Assembly (NCBI GenBank): GCA_027482245.1
Contig: JAIXWG010000052.1
Span: 62,001-126,000, forward strand
Reading direction: 5' to 3'
Length of the DNA: 64,000 nucleotides
Origin: Acetobacteraceae bacterium
Lineage (GTDB): Bacteria > Pseudomonadota > Alphaproteobacteria > Acetobacterales > Acetobacteraceae
In this document: piece after piece, positions 8,595 to 15,576 of the stretch
Position numbering within the stretch: the stretch's first letter is position 1
How the letters are laid out: every line of letters starts with the position of its first letter
Notes under the pieces: model-generated
The model's input: the letters and a program-made list of their open reading frames with translations, nothing else
The model's database searches: none
Told to the model about the DNA's origin: nothing
Made by a program: the position numbers and the translations under genes

Positions 8595-8983
8595 TGCGCG
8601 CGATCGTCCCCCCGGGCATGGAGAATTTCCCGGCCCAGTCCGGCTATTCGCCCGGCATGGTGTGCAACGGCTTCCTCTTCATGGCCGGCCAGCTCGGTCG
8701 CGACGCGCAGATGAACGTCATCCCCGATCCCGAGGCGCAATTCGCCCGCGCCTTCGAGAATGTCGGCCGCATCCTGACGGAGGCCGGCTGCACGGTGCGG
8801 GACATCGTGGACCTCACCACCTTCCATGTCGGCCTGCAGTCCCATATCGGCCTGTTCAAGCTGGTGAGGGACCGCTTCATGCAGGGCCACCAGCCGCCCT
8901 GGACCGCCATCGGCATTTCCGAACTCTCCCGCCCCGGCCTGCTGGTCGAGATCAAGGCCACCGCCCGGCTGCCGAACGCCTGA
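8594..8983 (+). CDS. Rid (YjgF/YER057c/UK114) family protein
   Basis: A 129-residue small trimeric-barrel protein; family marks are YSPGMVCNGFLFMAGQLG and the C-terminal LLVEIKATARLP. RidA proteins hydrolyse reactive enamine/imine intermediates, using an arginine corresponding to Arg105. By my alignment that position is in PPWTAIG and is not arginine here, so this is probably a divergent Rid subgroup with another activity. The start codon overlaps the preceding stop (TGATG), showing translational coupling with the CMD-like gene. Confidence 0.85.
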   Translation: MRAIVPPGMENFPAQSGYSPGMVCNGFLFMAGQLGRDAQMNVIPDPEAQFARAFENVGRILTEAGCTVRDIVDLTTFHVGLQSHIGLFKLVRDRFMQGHQPPWTAIGISELSRPGLLVEIKATARLPNA

Positions 8984-8996
8984 AACAGGACGCGCC

Positions 8997-9863
8997 ATGA
9001 CCACGCCCCGCATCTTCCTCTTCGCCCCCGCCAATGTCGCGCGCCGGGCTGAAGGCGCGATGGCCTCCGCCGCCGATGCCGCGATCCTGGACCTGGAGGA
9101 CGCGGTCCCCCCGGGCGAGAAGACCGCCGCGCGCGATGCGCTCGCCTCCCTGCTCGCCACGCCGCGCAGCGGCACGGCCATGCGCTATGTCCGCGTCAAT
9201 GCCGCGACGACGCCGCTCTGCCTCGCCGATCTCCAGGCGGCGCTCGCCGCGGGGGCGGAGGGCATCGTACTGCCCAAGGCCGACAATGCCGAGGACCTCT
9301 CCGCCTTCGCCTGGTCCTTCCGCCAGATCTGCGGAATGCTCGGCCGCGACCCCGCCGGCATCGAGATCCTGCCGATCGTCGAGACTGCCCGCGGCCTCGT
9401 TCATCTCGCCAACCTCCCCTGGCGCGCCTGCGGCATTGCGCGCGTGGCGCTCGGTACCGTGGACCTGCTGGCCGATCTCGGCACGGGTGCCGCGGATGCG
9501 GATGCCGCGATCCTGCACGCGCAGCGCCTCTGCGTCGCGGGCTCCCGCGCCGCCGGGCTCGCCGCGCCGATCGATGGCGTGCATCTCGACGTGAAGGACG
9601 CCGCGGGGGCGGAGGCCGCGATGCGCGCCAGCCTCGCCATCGGCTTCGGCGGCAAGCTCGCCATCCACCCCGCCCAGGTCGCACCGCTCCGCGCCGGCCT
9701 GGTGCCGCCGCCGGCGGAGCTGGAATGGGCGAGGGAGGTGGACGCCGCCTATGCCGCCGCCCAGGCCAGCGGCAGCGGTGCGATCATCGTGCGCGGCAAG
9801 CTTGTGGACGAACCCGTCGCGAAACGCGCCCGCGACCTGATCGCCATGGCCAGCGCGTCCTGA
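8997..9863 (+). CDS. HpcH/HpaI aldolase/citrate-lyase-beta (CitE-like) family CoA-ester lyase
   Basis: A 288-residue CitE-like enzyme. Family features are LFAPANVARRAEGAMAS at the start, DAAILDLEDAVPPGEK with the acidic metal ligand, RVNA, and the second acidic cluster near EILPIVETARGL and VALGTVDLLADLG. Such proteins cleave or form malyl-/citramalyl-type CoA thioesters. Last gene of the CMD-Rid-lyase operon, 13 bases after the Rid gene. A hairpin repeat follows the stop codon. The exact substrate is not deducible. Confidence 0.88.
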   Translation: MTTPRIFLFAPANVARRAEGAMASAADAAILDLEDAVPPGEKTAARDALASLLATPRSGTAMRYVRVNAATTPLCLADLQAALAAGAEGIVLPKADNAEDLSAFAWSFRQICGMLGRDPAGIEILPIVETARGLVHLANLPWRACGIARVALGTVDLLADLGTGAADADAAILHAQRLCVAGSRAAGLAAPIDGVHLDVKDAAGAEAAMRASLAIGFGGKLAIHPAQVAPLRAGLVPPPAELEWAREVDAAYAAAQASGSGAIIVRGKLVDEPVAKRARDLIAMASAS

Positions 9864-9871
9864 AAGCCCTG

Positions 9872-9948
9872 CTCCCTCCCCCGCGCTTGCGGGGGCTCGC
9901 GGCACTGCCGCGAGGCCGAAGGCTGGCGGGGTGGGGGTTTGCGCAGCC
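9872..9948. repeat. Two-hairpin intergenic repeat, copy 1 (likely bidirectional terminator)
   Basis: It fills the gap between two convergent genes. Hairpin 1 is CCCCCGC-GCTT-GCGGGGG (9878-9895). Hairpin 2 is CTCGCGGC-ACT-GCCGCGAG (9896-9914). A shared tail GCCGAAGGCTGG and a G-rich run follow. A second copy lies in reverse orientation at 51363-51449, also between convergent genes. There are no T runs typical of a strong intrinsic terminator. Confidence 0.75.
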
Positions 9949-9949
9949 G

Positions 9950-11101
9950 TCACCCCAGCTTCGGCAGATCCACCCAGCGCCGCTCCGCCGCGCTCCGATA
10001 CGCGGCCTCCGCCAGCTGCACGCCCTTCGCACCCTCCACCAGCGGATACGGGAACGGCGCATCCTCCATCAGGTGGCGGATGAACTTCTCCCACCCCGCG
10101 CGGTAGCTGTTCACCATCCCCGTCGGCACGGGCACCGGCGTCCAGTCATCGAAGAAGCTGCGCGTCATCTTGATGGCGGCGGAGATGCCCTCCACCGGCG
10201 TCTGCTTCTCGTCCTGGATCCAGCATTCATAGGGCCCGCCCACGGCCGATCCCTTGGTGCCGTCCACCTGCACCTGGATGCCGGCATCGCGCCGCACGCG
10301 CGTGGCCCATGAACAGTTCACGGACGCCATCACGCCCCCCGCCAGCTCCAGCTTGGCGAAGACCGCATCCTCCACATCGACGTCATAGGGCGCGCCATGC
10401 TCGTCGCGCCGGCGCGGAATCTGTGTGCGCGCGACGGCGGAGACCGACTGAACCTCCCCCACCAGGTGATCCAGCATGTAGCGCCAGTGCGGGAACATAT
10501 CGAGGATCAGCCCGCCGCCGTCCTTCTTGCGGTAGTTCCAGCTCGGCCGCTGGCCCGGATGCTCTTCCCCGTCCCAGATCCAGCGCCCCATCTCCAGCCG
10601 TACCTCCAGCAGCCGGCCGAGCGCGCCGGAGCGGATGATGGATTGCAGCGTCGCGAAGCCCGGCAGGAACAGCTTGTCCTGCACCGTGCCGTGCTTGACG
10701 CCCGCTGCATCGGCCGCCGCCACCAGCGCCATCGCGGTCGGCACGTCGGGCGCGATCGGCTTGTCCGTGTAGATGTGCTTGCCGGCCGCGATCGCGCGCT
10801 TCAGTACATCGACGCGCCCGCCAGTGGCGCCGACATCGAAGAACAGCGTGTCCTCCGCATTCGCCAGCGCTGCGCCCATGTCGTCGGTGAAGCGCGTGAA
10901 GCCCGTCGCCTGCGCCACCGGCGCCAGGCGTTCGGCGGATCGCCCGACCAGGATCACGTCCGGCATCACGCGGTCACCGTTCGATAGCGGCAGCCCGCCT
11001 TCCTCCCGCATCGCCACCAGCGCCGGCAGGTGCTGCCGCCGGGCCAGCTCCCCCGTCGCGCCGTTGAAGATGATGCCGAGCCTGCGCACCGCCATGACCA
11101 T
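9950..11101 (-). CDS. Gfo/Idh/MocA family oxidoreductase
   Basis: A 383-residue NAD(P)-dependent dehydrogenase. The N-terminal Rossmann domain begins RRLGIIFNGATGEL, with a dinucleotide loop of the NGATG type. The DKP motif in IYTDKPIAPD (near residue 135) corresponds to the EKP catalytic lysine motif. The C-terminal alpha/beta domain contains the substrate-side segment GGLILDMFPHW. Family members act on sugars, inositols or their derivatives; the substrate is not known. It stands alone, divergent from the kinase gene. The ATG at 11101 has AGGGACGA close by; 11095 is an alternative. Confidence 0.88.
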   Translation of the reverse strand: MVMAVRRLGIIFNGATGELARRQHLPALVAMREEGGLPLSNGDRVMPDVILVGRSAERLAPVAQATGFTRFTDDMGAALANAEDTLFFDVGATGGRVDVLKRAIAAGKHIYTDKPIAPDVPTAMALVAAADAAGVKHGTVQDKLFLPGFATLQSIIRSGALGRLLEVRLEMGRWIWDGEEHPGQRPSWNYRKKDGGGLILDMFPHWRYMLDHLVGEVQSVSAVARTQIPRRRDEHGAPYDVDVEDAVFAKLELAGGVMASVNCSWATRVRRDAGIQVQVDGTKGSAVGGPYECWIQDEKQTPVEGISAAIKMTRSFFDDWTPVPVPTGMVNSYRAGWEKFIRHLMEDAPFPYPLVEGAKGVQLAEAAYRSAAERRWVDLPKLG

Positions 11102-11271
11102 TCGTCCCTGGAAGAATCCTCGGCGGTGACGCTAGGCGAAGCAAACCTGCTCCGCCACCCAGGCGCATCACGCTTCCCGCCGCCGCCGCGCGCCCCTATT
11201 GTCGCGGTCAAGCAATCCGGCGGCAGCCTCCGCCGGCGCAACGATGGCGGCCAGGGCCGCAGGCGGGGTCC

Positions 11272-13491
11272 ATGCTGCCGAGGGAGCTTTCAGGCAAGTA
11301 CGAGGCGCGCCGTACGCTCGGCGCCGGTGCCATGGGCACGGTGGTCGAGGCCTTCGACCGCATGATCGAACGCCGTGTTGCCGTGAAGCTCGTCAAGCTG
11401 CCGGAAGGGGGCGACGCCGAATCGCAGGAAGCCCATGCGCGCTTCCGGCGTGAGGCCCAGGCCGCCGGACGCCTCAGCCACCCCAACATCGTCGGCGTCT
11501 ATGACTACGGGGAGAATGCCGACACCGCCTGGATCGTCATGGAGATGGTGGAGGGCGGCTCCCTCAAATCCATCATCGACCGCGGCGACCGCATGCCGGT
11601 CGCGGAGGTGGTGCGGCTGATGGACCAGATCCTCGCCGCGCTGGCCTATTCGCATGGCCGCGGCGTGGTGCACCGGGACATCAAGCCCGCCAACATCATG
11701 CTGGCCGGCGACCGTTCGGTGAAGATCGCGGATTTCGGGATCGCGCGGATCGAGAATTCCTCGATGACGCAGGTCGGCACCGTGATGGGCACGCCGGCCT
11801 ACATGGCGCCCGAACAGCTGCGCGGCGAACCCGTCGATGCGCGCGCCGACATCTGGGCCGCCGGCGTCGTGCTGTACCAGCTGCTGACCGGGGAGAAGCC
11901 CTTCGAGGGCAACTACACCGCCCTCATGCACCGCGTCCTCAACACGGACCCGCCGCCGCCGAGCCAGCTGGCCGTCAGCGCGCCGCGCGGCTTCGACGGC
12001 GTGTTGGCGCGTGCCCTCGCCAAGCGTCCCGATGACCGCTTCCCGACCGCGACGGCCTTCGCGGAGGCGATCCGCGCCGCGGGCGGTGGTGCGGCAGAGC
12101 CCACGGGCTTCGGCTTCGTGGGCGCAGGGCCGCTGCCGGGGCTGGACGACGCGACCATGGTCGCCGCCCCCGCGCGCGCGCCCGTGCCACCGCCCGCCCC
12201 GCCACCCCCGCCCGCGACTCCAGCCAGGTCGGGCCCTTCGCCGGTGCTGATCGGCGGCGTCCTGGCCGTGCTGGTCGCGGCCGGCGGCGCCGCCTTCTTC
12301 CTGACGGGCAAGGACCCCGCGCCGGCGCCCGTCGCCAGCCTGCCCGCCACGGATCCCGCCCCGCCCGCCGCGCCGCCCGCGGTGGAGCCGCCCCGCCCGC
12401 CGTTGCAGGCCGCCCTGCCGCCGCCCGCCCAGCCCGCGGCACCGCCTCCGGCCCAGCCATCCGGCCCGACGACGCCCAGCGTGCCGACACCCGGCCTGGG
12501 CGTGCTGGCGCCGCCCGTCGTGCCGCCGCCAGCCATCGCCCCCGCGCCGGTCCCGGCGCCCACGCCCGCGCCGCAGGCCTTGACGCCACCTGCGCCGCAG
12601 CCGCCTGTCGCGCCGGCGACCACGCCGCAACCGGCGCCGCAGGCCGCGCCGATCCTCGCGGCGCCCCAGCCCGTCCCCGCCCGGCCGCAGCCGACGGCTG
12701 AGCCCACGCCTAGCCCCGCACCCGGCCCGACATCCGGCCCTACGCCCGGCCCCGTCATCGCCGCGCTGCCCACCCCGCAACCGCAGCCCCAGCCCGTGGC
12801 CCCGGCCCAGCCCGGCGCCGCCCCGGTCCCGCCGCGCCCCGATTTCCGCGCGGCCGCCCAGGCCGCCGCCGCCGCGCCGCCCTGCAGCCTGCTGGACGGC
12901 GCCGCGACGGACCAGGCGCTCAGCGTCTCCGGCGTGCTGCGCCGGGGTGGGGAGGCGCAGATCCGCCGCGTGCTGGCCGACCGCGCCATCCCGGCCAACG
13001 CCGCGACCCTCGCCTTGCAGAATTTCGATGGGCCCTATTGCGGCGCCCTCGACGTGATCCGCCAGGTCGCCGCCCCGGTCGGCGGCATGCCGCGCGTGCA
13101 GATCGTCGGCATCCAGCCCCTGCAGCACGCGGAACTGCTGCGGCTGGACGTCCAGATGCCGGACCGCGCCAGCTACCTCTATGTCAGCTACATCATGAAA
13201 TCGAACGAGATCGTGCATCTCGTCCCCTCCCAGCCCCAGGCCGCTGGCGCCCGCGTGCGCCTCGGTGACCCACGCCCCGGCTTCCCGGGGTGGGAGGTGG
13301 ATGAGCCATACGGCACCGACCTCATCGTCGTCTTCGCCTCCGAACGCCCGCTCTTCGTCCAGCCCCGCCCGGTGATCGAGCCGCTGGACGACTACATCGC
13401 CGCCCTCGGCACCGCGCTGCGCGATGCGCGGATGCAGAACAGCGCGATGGCGGCGCGGGCGGTGGTGGTGGAGACGGTGCAGCGGCGCTGA
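11272..13491 (+). CDS. Transmembrane Ser/Thr protein kinase with C-terminal DUF4384-like domain
   Basis: A 739-residue Hanks-type kinase. Residues 10-270 form the kinase domain with all key residues: GAGAMG loop, Lys39, catalytic Asp136 in HRDIKPAN, DFG at 154-156 and APE at 179-181. A single transmembrane helix lies near residues 323-345. A very long Pro/Ala linker follows (about 350-535), then a compact domain (about 540-735) resembling the DUF4384 sensor-like domain often fused to such kinases. With the FHA protein (tagH) and PP2C phosphatase (pppA) in the same island, it is the likely PpkA-type kinase of T6SS phospho-regulation. This is inferred from context, since it lies next to but outside the tss operons. 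Confidence 0.88.
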   Translation: MLPRELSGKYEARRTLGAGAMGTVVEAFDRMIERRVAVKLVKLPEGGDAESQEAHARFRREAQAAGRLSHPNIVGVYDYGENADTAWIVMEMVEGGSLKSIIDRGDRMPVAEVVRLMDQILAALAYSHGRGVVHRDIKPANIMLAGDRSVKIADFGIARIENSSMTQVGTVMGTPAYMAPEQLRGEPVDARADIWAAGVVLYQLLTGEKPFEGNYTALMHRVLNTDPPPPSQLAVSAPRGFDGVLARALAKRPDDRFPTATAFAEAIRAAGGGAAEPTGFGFVGAGPLPGLDDATMVAAPARAPVPPPAPPPPPATPARSGPSPVLIGGVLAVLVAAGGAAFFLTGKDPAPAPVASLPATDPAPPAAPPAVEPPRPPLQAALPPPAQPAAPPPAQPSGPTTPSVPTPGLGVLAPPVVPPPAIAPAPVPAPTPAPQALTPPAPQPPVAPATTPQPAPQAAPILAAPQPVPARPQPTAEPTPSPAPGPTSGPTPGPVIAALPTPQPQPQPVAPAQPGAAPVPPRPDFRAAAQAAAAAPPCSLLDGAATDQALSVSGVLRRGGEAQIRRVLADRAIPANAATLALQNFDGPYCGALDVIRQVAAPVGGMPRVQIVGIQPLQHAELLRLDVQMPDRASYLYVSYIMKSNEIVHLVPSQPQAAGARVRLGDPRPGFPGWEVDEPYGTDLIVVFASERPLFVQPRPVIEPLDDYIAALGTALRDARMQNSAMAARAVVVETVQRR

Positions 13492-13731
13492 GCCGCGGGA
13501 GATCCTGGCAATCAGCCGCTCGTTTTCGCTATGTTCCATCCGGCCGCGGCCGGACCGCGCCCGGTCGGCGCCGGGAAGGCCCCGGAAACAGTGCTAAAGG
13601 TGCTAAAGCGGCTTCAAGCCCTCAGGGACTGAGACCGTTTATCCAGCATCATCAAATGGTTATGCCCGTTCGGGCGGCGCGGGATTGAGATCCTGAAACC
13701 GCTCAACCCCTTGAGTGGCCCCGGGGTCGCG
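13492..13731. terminator. Gap between convergent genes with several small hairpins
   Basis: No credible gene on either strand in these 240 bases, which separate the kinase from the leftward tssB operon end. Small palindromes are present: CCGGCCGCGGCCGG near 13540, GCCCG-TT-CGGGC (13664-13675) and CTCAA-CCCC-TTGAG (13702-13715). None has a proper T run on either strand. They may act together as weak bidirectional terminators. Confidence 0.4.
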
Positions 13732-14799
13732 TCACTCCAGCCCCGGCGCCCCGCGCCGCATCAGCGCGCGCATCCGCTCCACCTGCTCAGCCGGCAGGCC
13801 GAGATGCGCCGGGCTGAAGAAGCGGGGGGCCGGGGTGTGCAGCAGATAGGCCTGCGCCTCGTCCAGCATCACCTCCTCATTCCCGCGGTCATATTGTTCG
13901 CGCGCCAGGAACTGCCGGAAGGCCTCCCGCTCCGCCTCCGTGAAGCCCTGCCGCCACACCCGCCGGACATGCTCGGCATAGGCGGGGCGGGTGGCGAAGA
14001 AGCCGTGGCTGAGTTCGTGCCGCAGCACGCTGGCCCGCGCGCCGTCATCCATCAGCGGGCCCGCCGCGGCCATGGAGATCAGCGCGATCTCCCGGTCCCG
14101 CGGCACCAGCCCGCGCGCCAGGCGGAGCTGCGTCTCCACCCAGGCCTCCTCCGGCGACAGCGCCAGCCCGTCCCGCGCGGCCAGGCTGAAGAAGCGCTCC
14201 AGCTCCGCACCCCGGTAGTTGTGGCCGTAGTAGTAGGTGGCGGGCGTGTCGCCCGCGCGGGCGATGGCGGCCGCCATCTCCGCCGGCGTCAGCACCCGGT
14301 CCCGCGGCAGGCCCGCCTTCTCCACCAGCGCGGCCACGCGGTTCAGCGCCGCGCCCTGCTGGTCCAGGCTCGGGAAGTCGAGGACGAAGATCGCCACCTC
14401 CTCCGCCAGGCGCAGCATGGTCGGCACGGCCGCCCGGTGCGCCAGCATGGCGGCCACGTCCATCAGCGGCGGCATCCGCGCCAGACGTGACGGCGCCTCG
14501 CTGGGCACGGGCGCGGGTGGCGGCGGCACGACGGCCGGTGGCGCGGCGACCGGCGGCGGAAATACGGGCGGTGCGACCACCACCGGCGCCGGCGCCCCCG
14601 GCCTGTCCAGCGCCCACCACAGCGCCCCCGCCGCGGCGCCCGCCAGCAGAACGCCCGCCGCGATCAGCGCCGGCGCCGGTCCTCGTCGCAGGGGTGGCGC
14701 CGGGGGCGGCGCGCTGCCCCAGGTGACGGGGGGCGGGACAGCGGGTGCCGCGTGGGGGGGCGGCAGGCGGACGGTATCGTCATCGGCTGGCCGGCTCAT
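13732..14799 (-). CDS. Membrane-anchored HExxH (zinc-metallopeptidase-like) protein of the T6SS island
   Basis: A 355-residue protein. A short cytoplasmic Pro-rich tail (1-45) is followed by one transmembrane helix (about 46-68), a second Pro-rich stretch and a periplasmic domain from about residue 115. That domain holds HELSH at 261-265, preceded by a run like a gluzincin active helix, and an acidic DEAQAYL segment with Glu314 that could be the third zinc ligand. I do not recognise a named family. The ATG at 14799 is set by AGAGG upstream; the frame is open further but the extra residues are low quality. It is the last gene of the tssB-tssG operon, after the OmpA-like gene. Peptidase or cell-wall-linked action is inferred from the motif only. 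Confidence 0.7.
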   Translation of the reverse strand: MSRPADDDTVRLPPPHAAPAVPPPVTWGSAPPPAPPLRRGPAPALIAAGVLLAGAAAGALWWALDRPGAPAPVVVAPPVFPPPVAAPPAVVPPPPAPVPSEAPSRLARMPPLMDVAAMLAHRAAVPTMLRLAEEVAIFVLDFPSLDQQGAALNRVAALVEKAGLPRDRVLTPAEMAAAIARAGDTPATYYYGHNYRGAELERFFSLAARDGLALSPEEAWVETQLRLARGLVPRDREIALISMAAAGPLMDDGARASVLRHELSHGFFATRPAYAEHVRRVWRQGFTEAEREAFRQFLAREQYDRGNEEVMLDEAQAYLLHTPAPRFFSPAHLGLPAEQVERMRALMRRGAPGLE

Positions 14800-14833
14800 C
14801 CTACCTCTCCGCCCGGCTGGGCCTGGCCTGCTG

Positions 14834-15493
14834 TCAGTCGTCCAGGTTGATGACCTGCACGCGGCGGTTCCGCGGCTCGTCCCAGCCATCCGGCGTCGGC
14901 ACCAGCAGCCTGTTCTCGCCGAGGCCCACCGCCTCCAGCCGCCCCGGCGCGACGCCGTGCTTCGCCACCAGGTAGCCCCGCACTGCCTCCGCCCGCCGTT
15001 CGGACAGGCGCTGGTTGCTGAGGGAGTCGCCGACCGTGTCGGTATGGCCCTCGATCCGGAAGCGGAAGGGCGCCAGGTCCGGGGAGGAGAGCGCGCGGCC
15101 GAGCGGCGCCAGCGTCGCCTCCGCCTGCGGTGTCAGCATGGAGGAGCCGCTGGGGAAGGTGACGGTGATGGAGACGGCGGCCACGCCGGCCGGCGCGGTG
15201 GTGCCGGGCGCCACGGTGGCGACGGGCGGCACGCTGGCTTCCGGCTTGCCGGCGCTGGACGGGGCCGGCGGCGGCGCCTCCGCGCCCGACGACACGGCGG
15301 CGGGTGCCACGGGGGTGGCGGGCGCCGTGGCGTCCGCCGGGGCCGGCAGGCGGATGCCCCGCGTGCGCGGCCGCAGCTGCTCGATCAGCTGCAGCGCGGC
15401 GGGGTCGTTCTGCGCCAGGGCGGGGGCCGGATCGGCGCCCAGGAAGCCCGCGGCCAGCAGCATGGCGGCCAGGGGGAGTGAGGAAGGTCGCAT
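14834..15493 (-). CDS. OmpA-family peptidoglycan-binding protein
   Basis: A 219-residue exported protein. A signal peptide (about 1-27, ending PALAQ) is followed by a Pro/Ala-rich spacer and a C-terminal OmpA-like domain (about 108-217) with FPSGSSMLTP, the peptidoglycan-binding block GHTDTVGDSLSNQRLSERRA and NRRVQV at the end. Such domains bind diaminopimelate in the cell wall. The frame runs open far upstream across the methyltransferase gene, but the ATG at 15493, with GAGGAGA in front and a signal peptide right after, is the convincing start. It sits between the methyltransferase and the HExxH gene in the T6SS operon. Confidence 0.88.
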   Translation of the reverse strand: MRPSSLPLAAMLLAAGFLGADPAPALAQNDPAALQLIEQLRPRTRGIRLPAPADATAPATPVAPAAVSSGAEAPPPAPSSAGKPEASVPPVATVAPGTTAPAGVAAVSITVTFPSGSSMLTPQAEATLAPLGRALSSPDLAPFRFRIEGHTDTVGDSLSNQRLSERRAEAVRGYLVAKHGVAPGRLEAVGLGENRLLVPTPDGWDEPRNRRVQVINLDD

Positions 15494-15576
15494 CGGTCGT
15501 CTCCTCGGATGGTCCGGCGGGGCGGCGCCGGGAATGGAGCGGGCCGTGCCGGGGCGGCACGGCGGCGGAAGCGTGG

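Noticed and set aside
12160..12850. Tandem repeats in the kinase gene suggesting a repeat array or CRISPR-like structure
   Set aside because: It is Pro/Ala codon low complexity in a protein linker; repeats are irregular, in frame and without spacers. No CRISPR array was seen in the window.
11290..13539. 749-codon minus-strand frame over the kinase gene
   Set aside because: Codon shadow of the GC-rich kinase; Gly/Arg-rich composition without any domain, while the plus strand has complete kinase motifs.
13661..13675. Possible fourth MarR operator (TTATG near 13660)
   Set aside because: Only the left half TTATG is present; the right half is CGGGC-type and forms a different hairpin.
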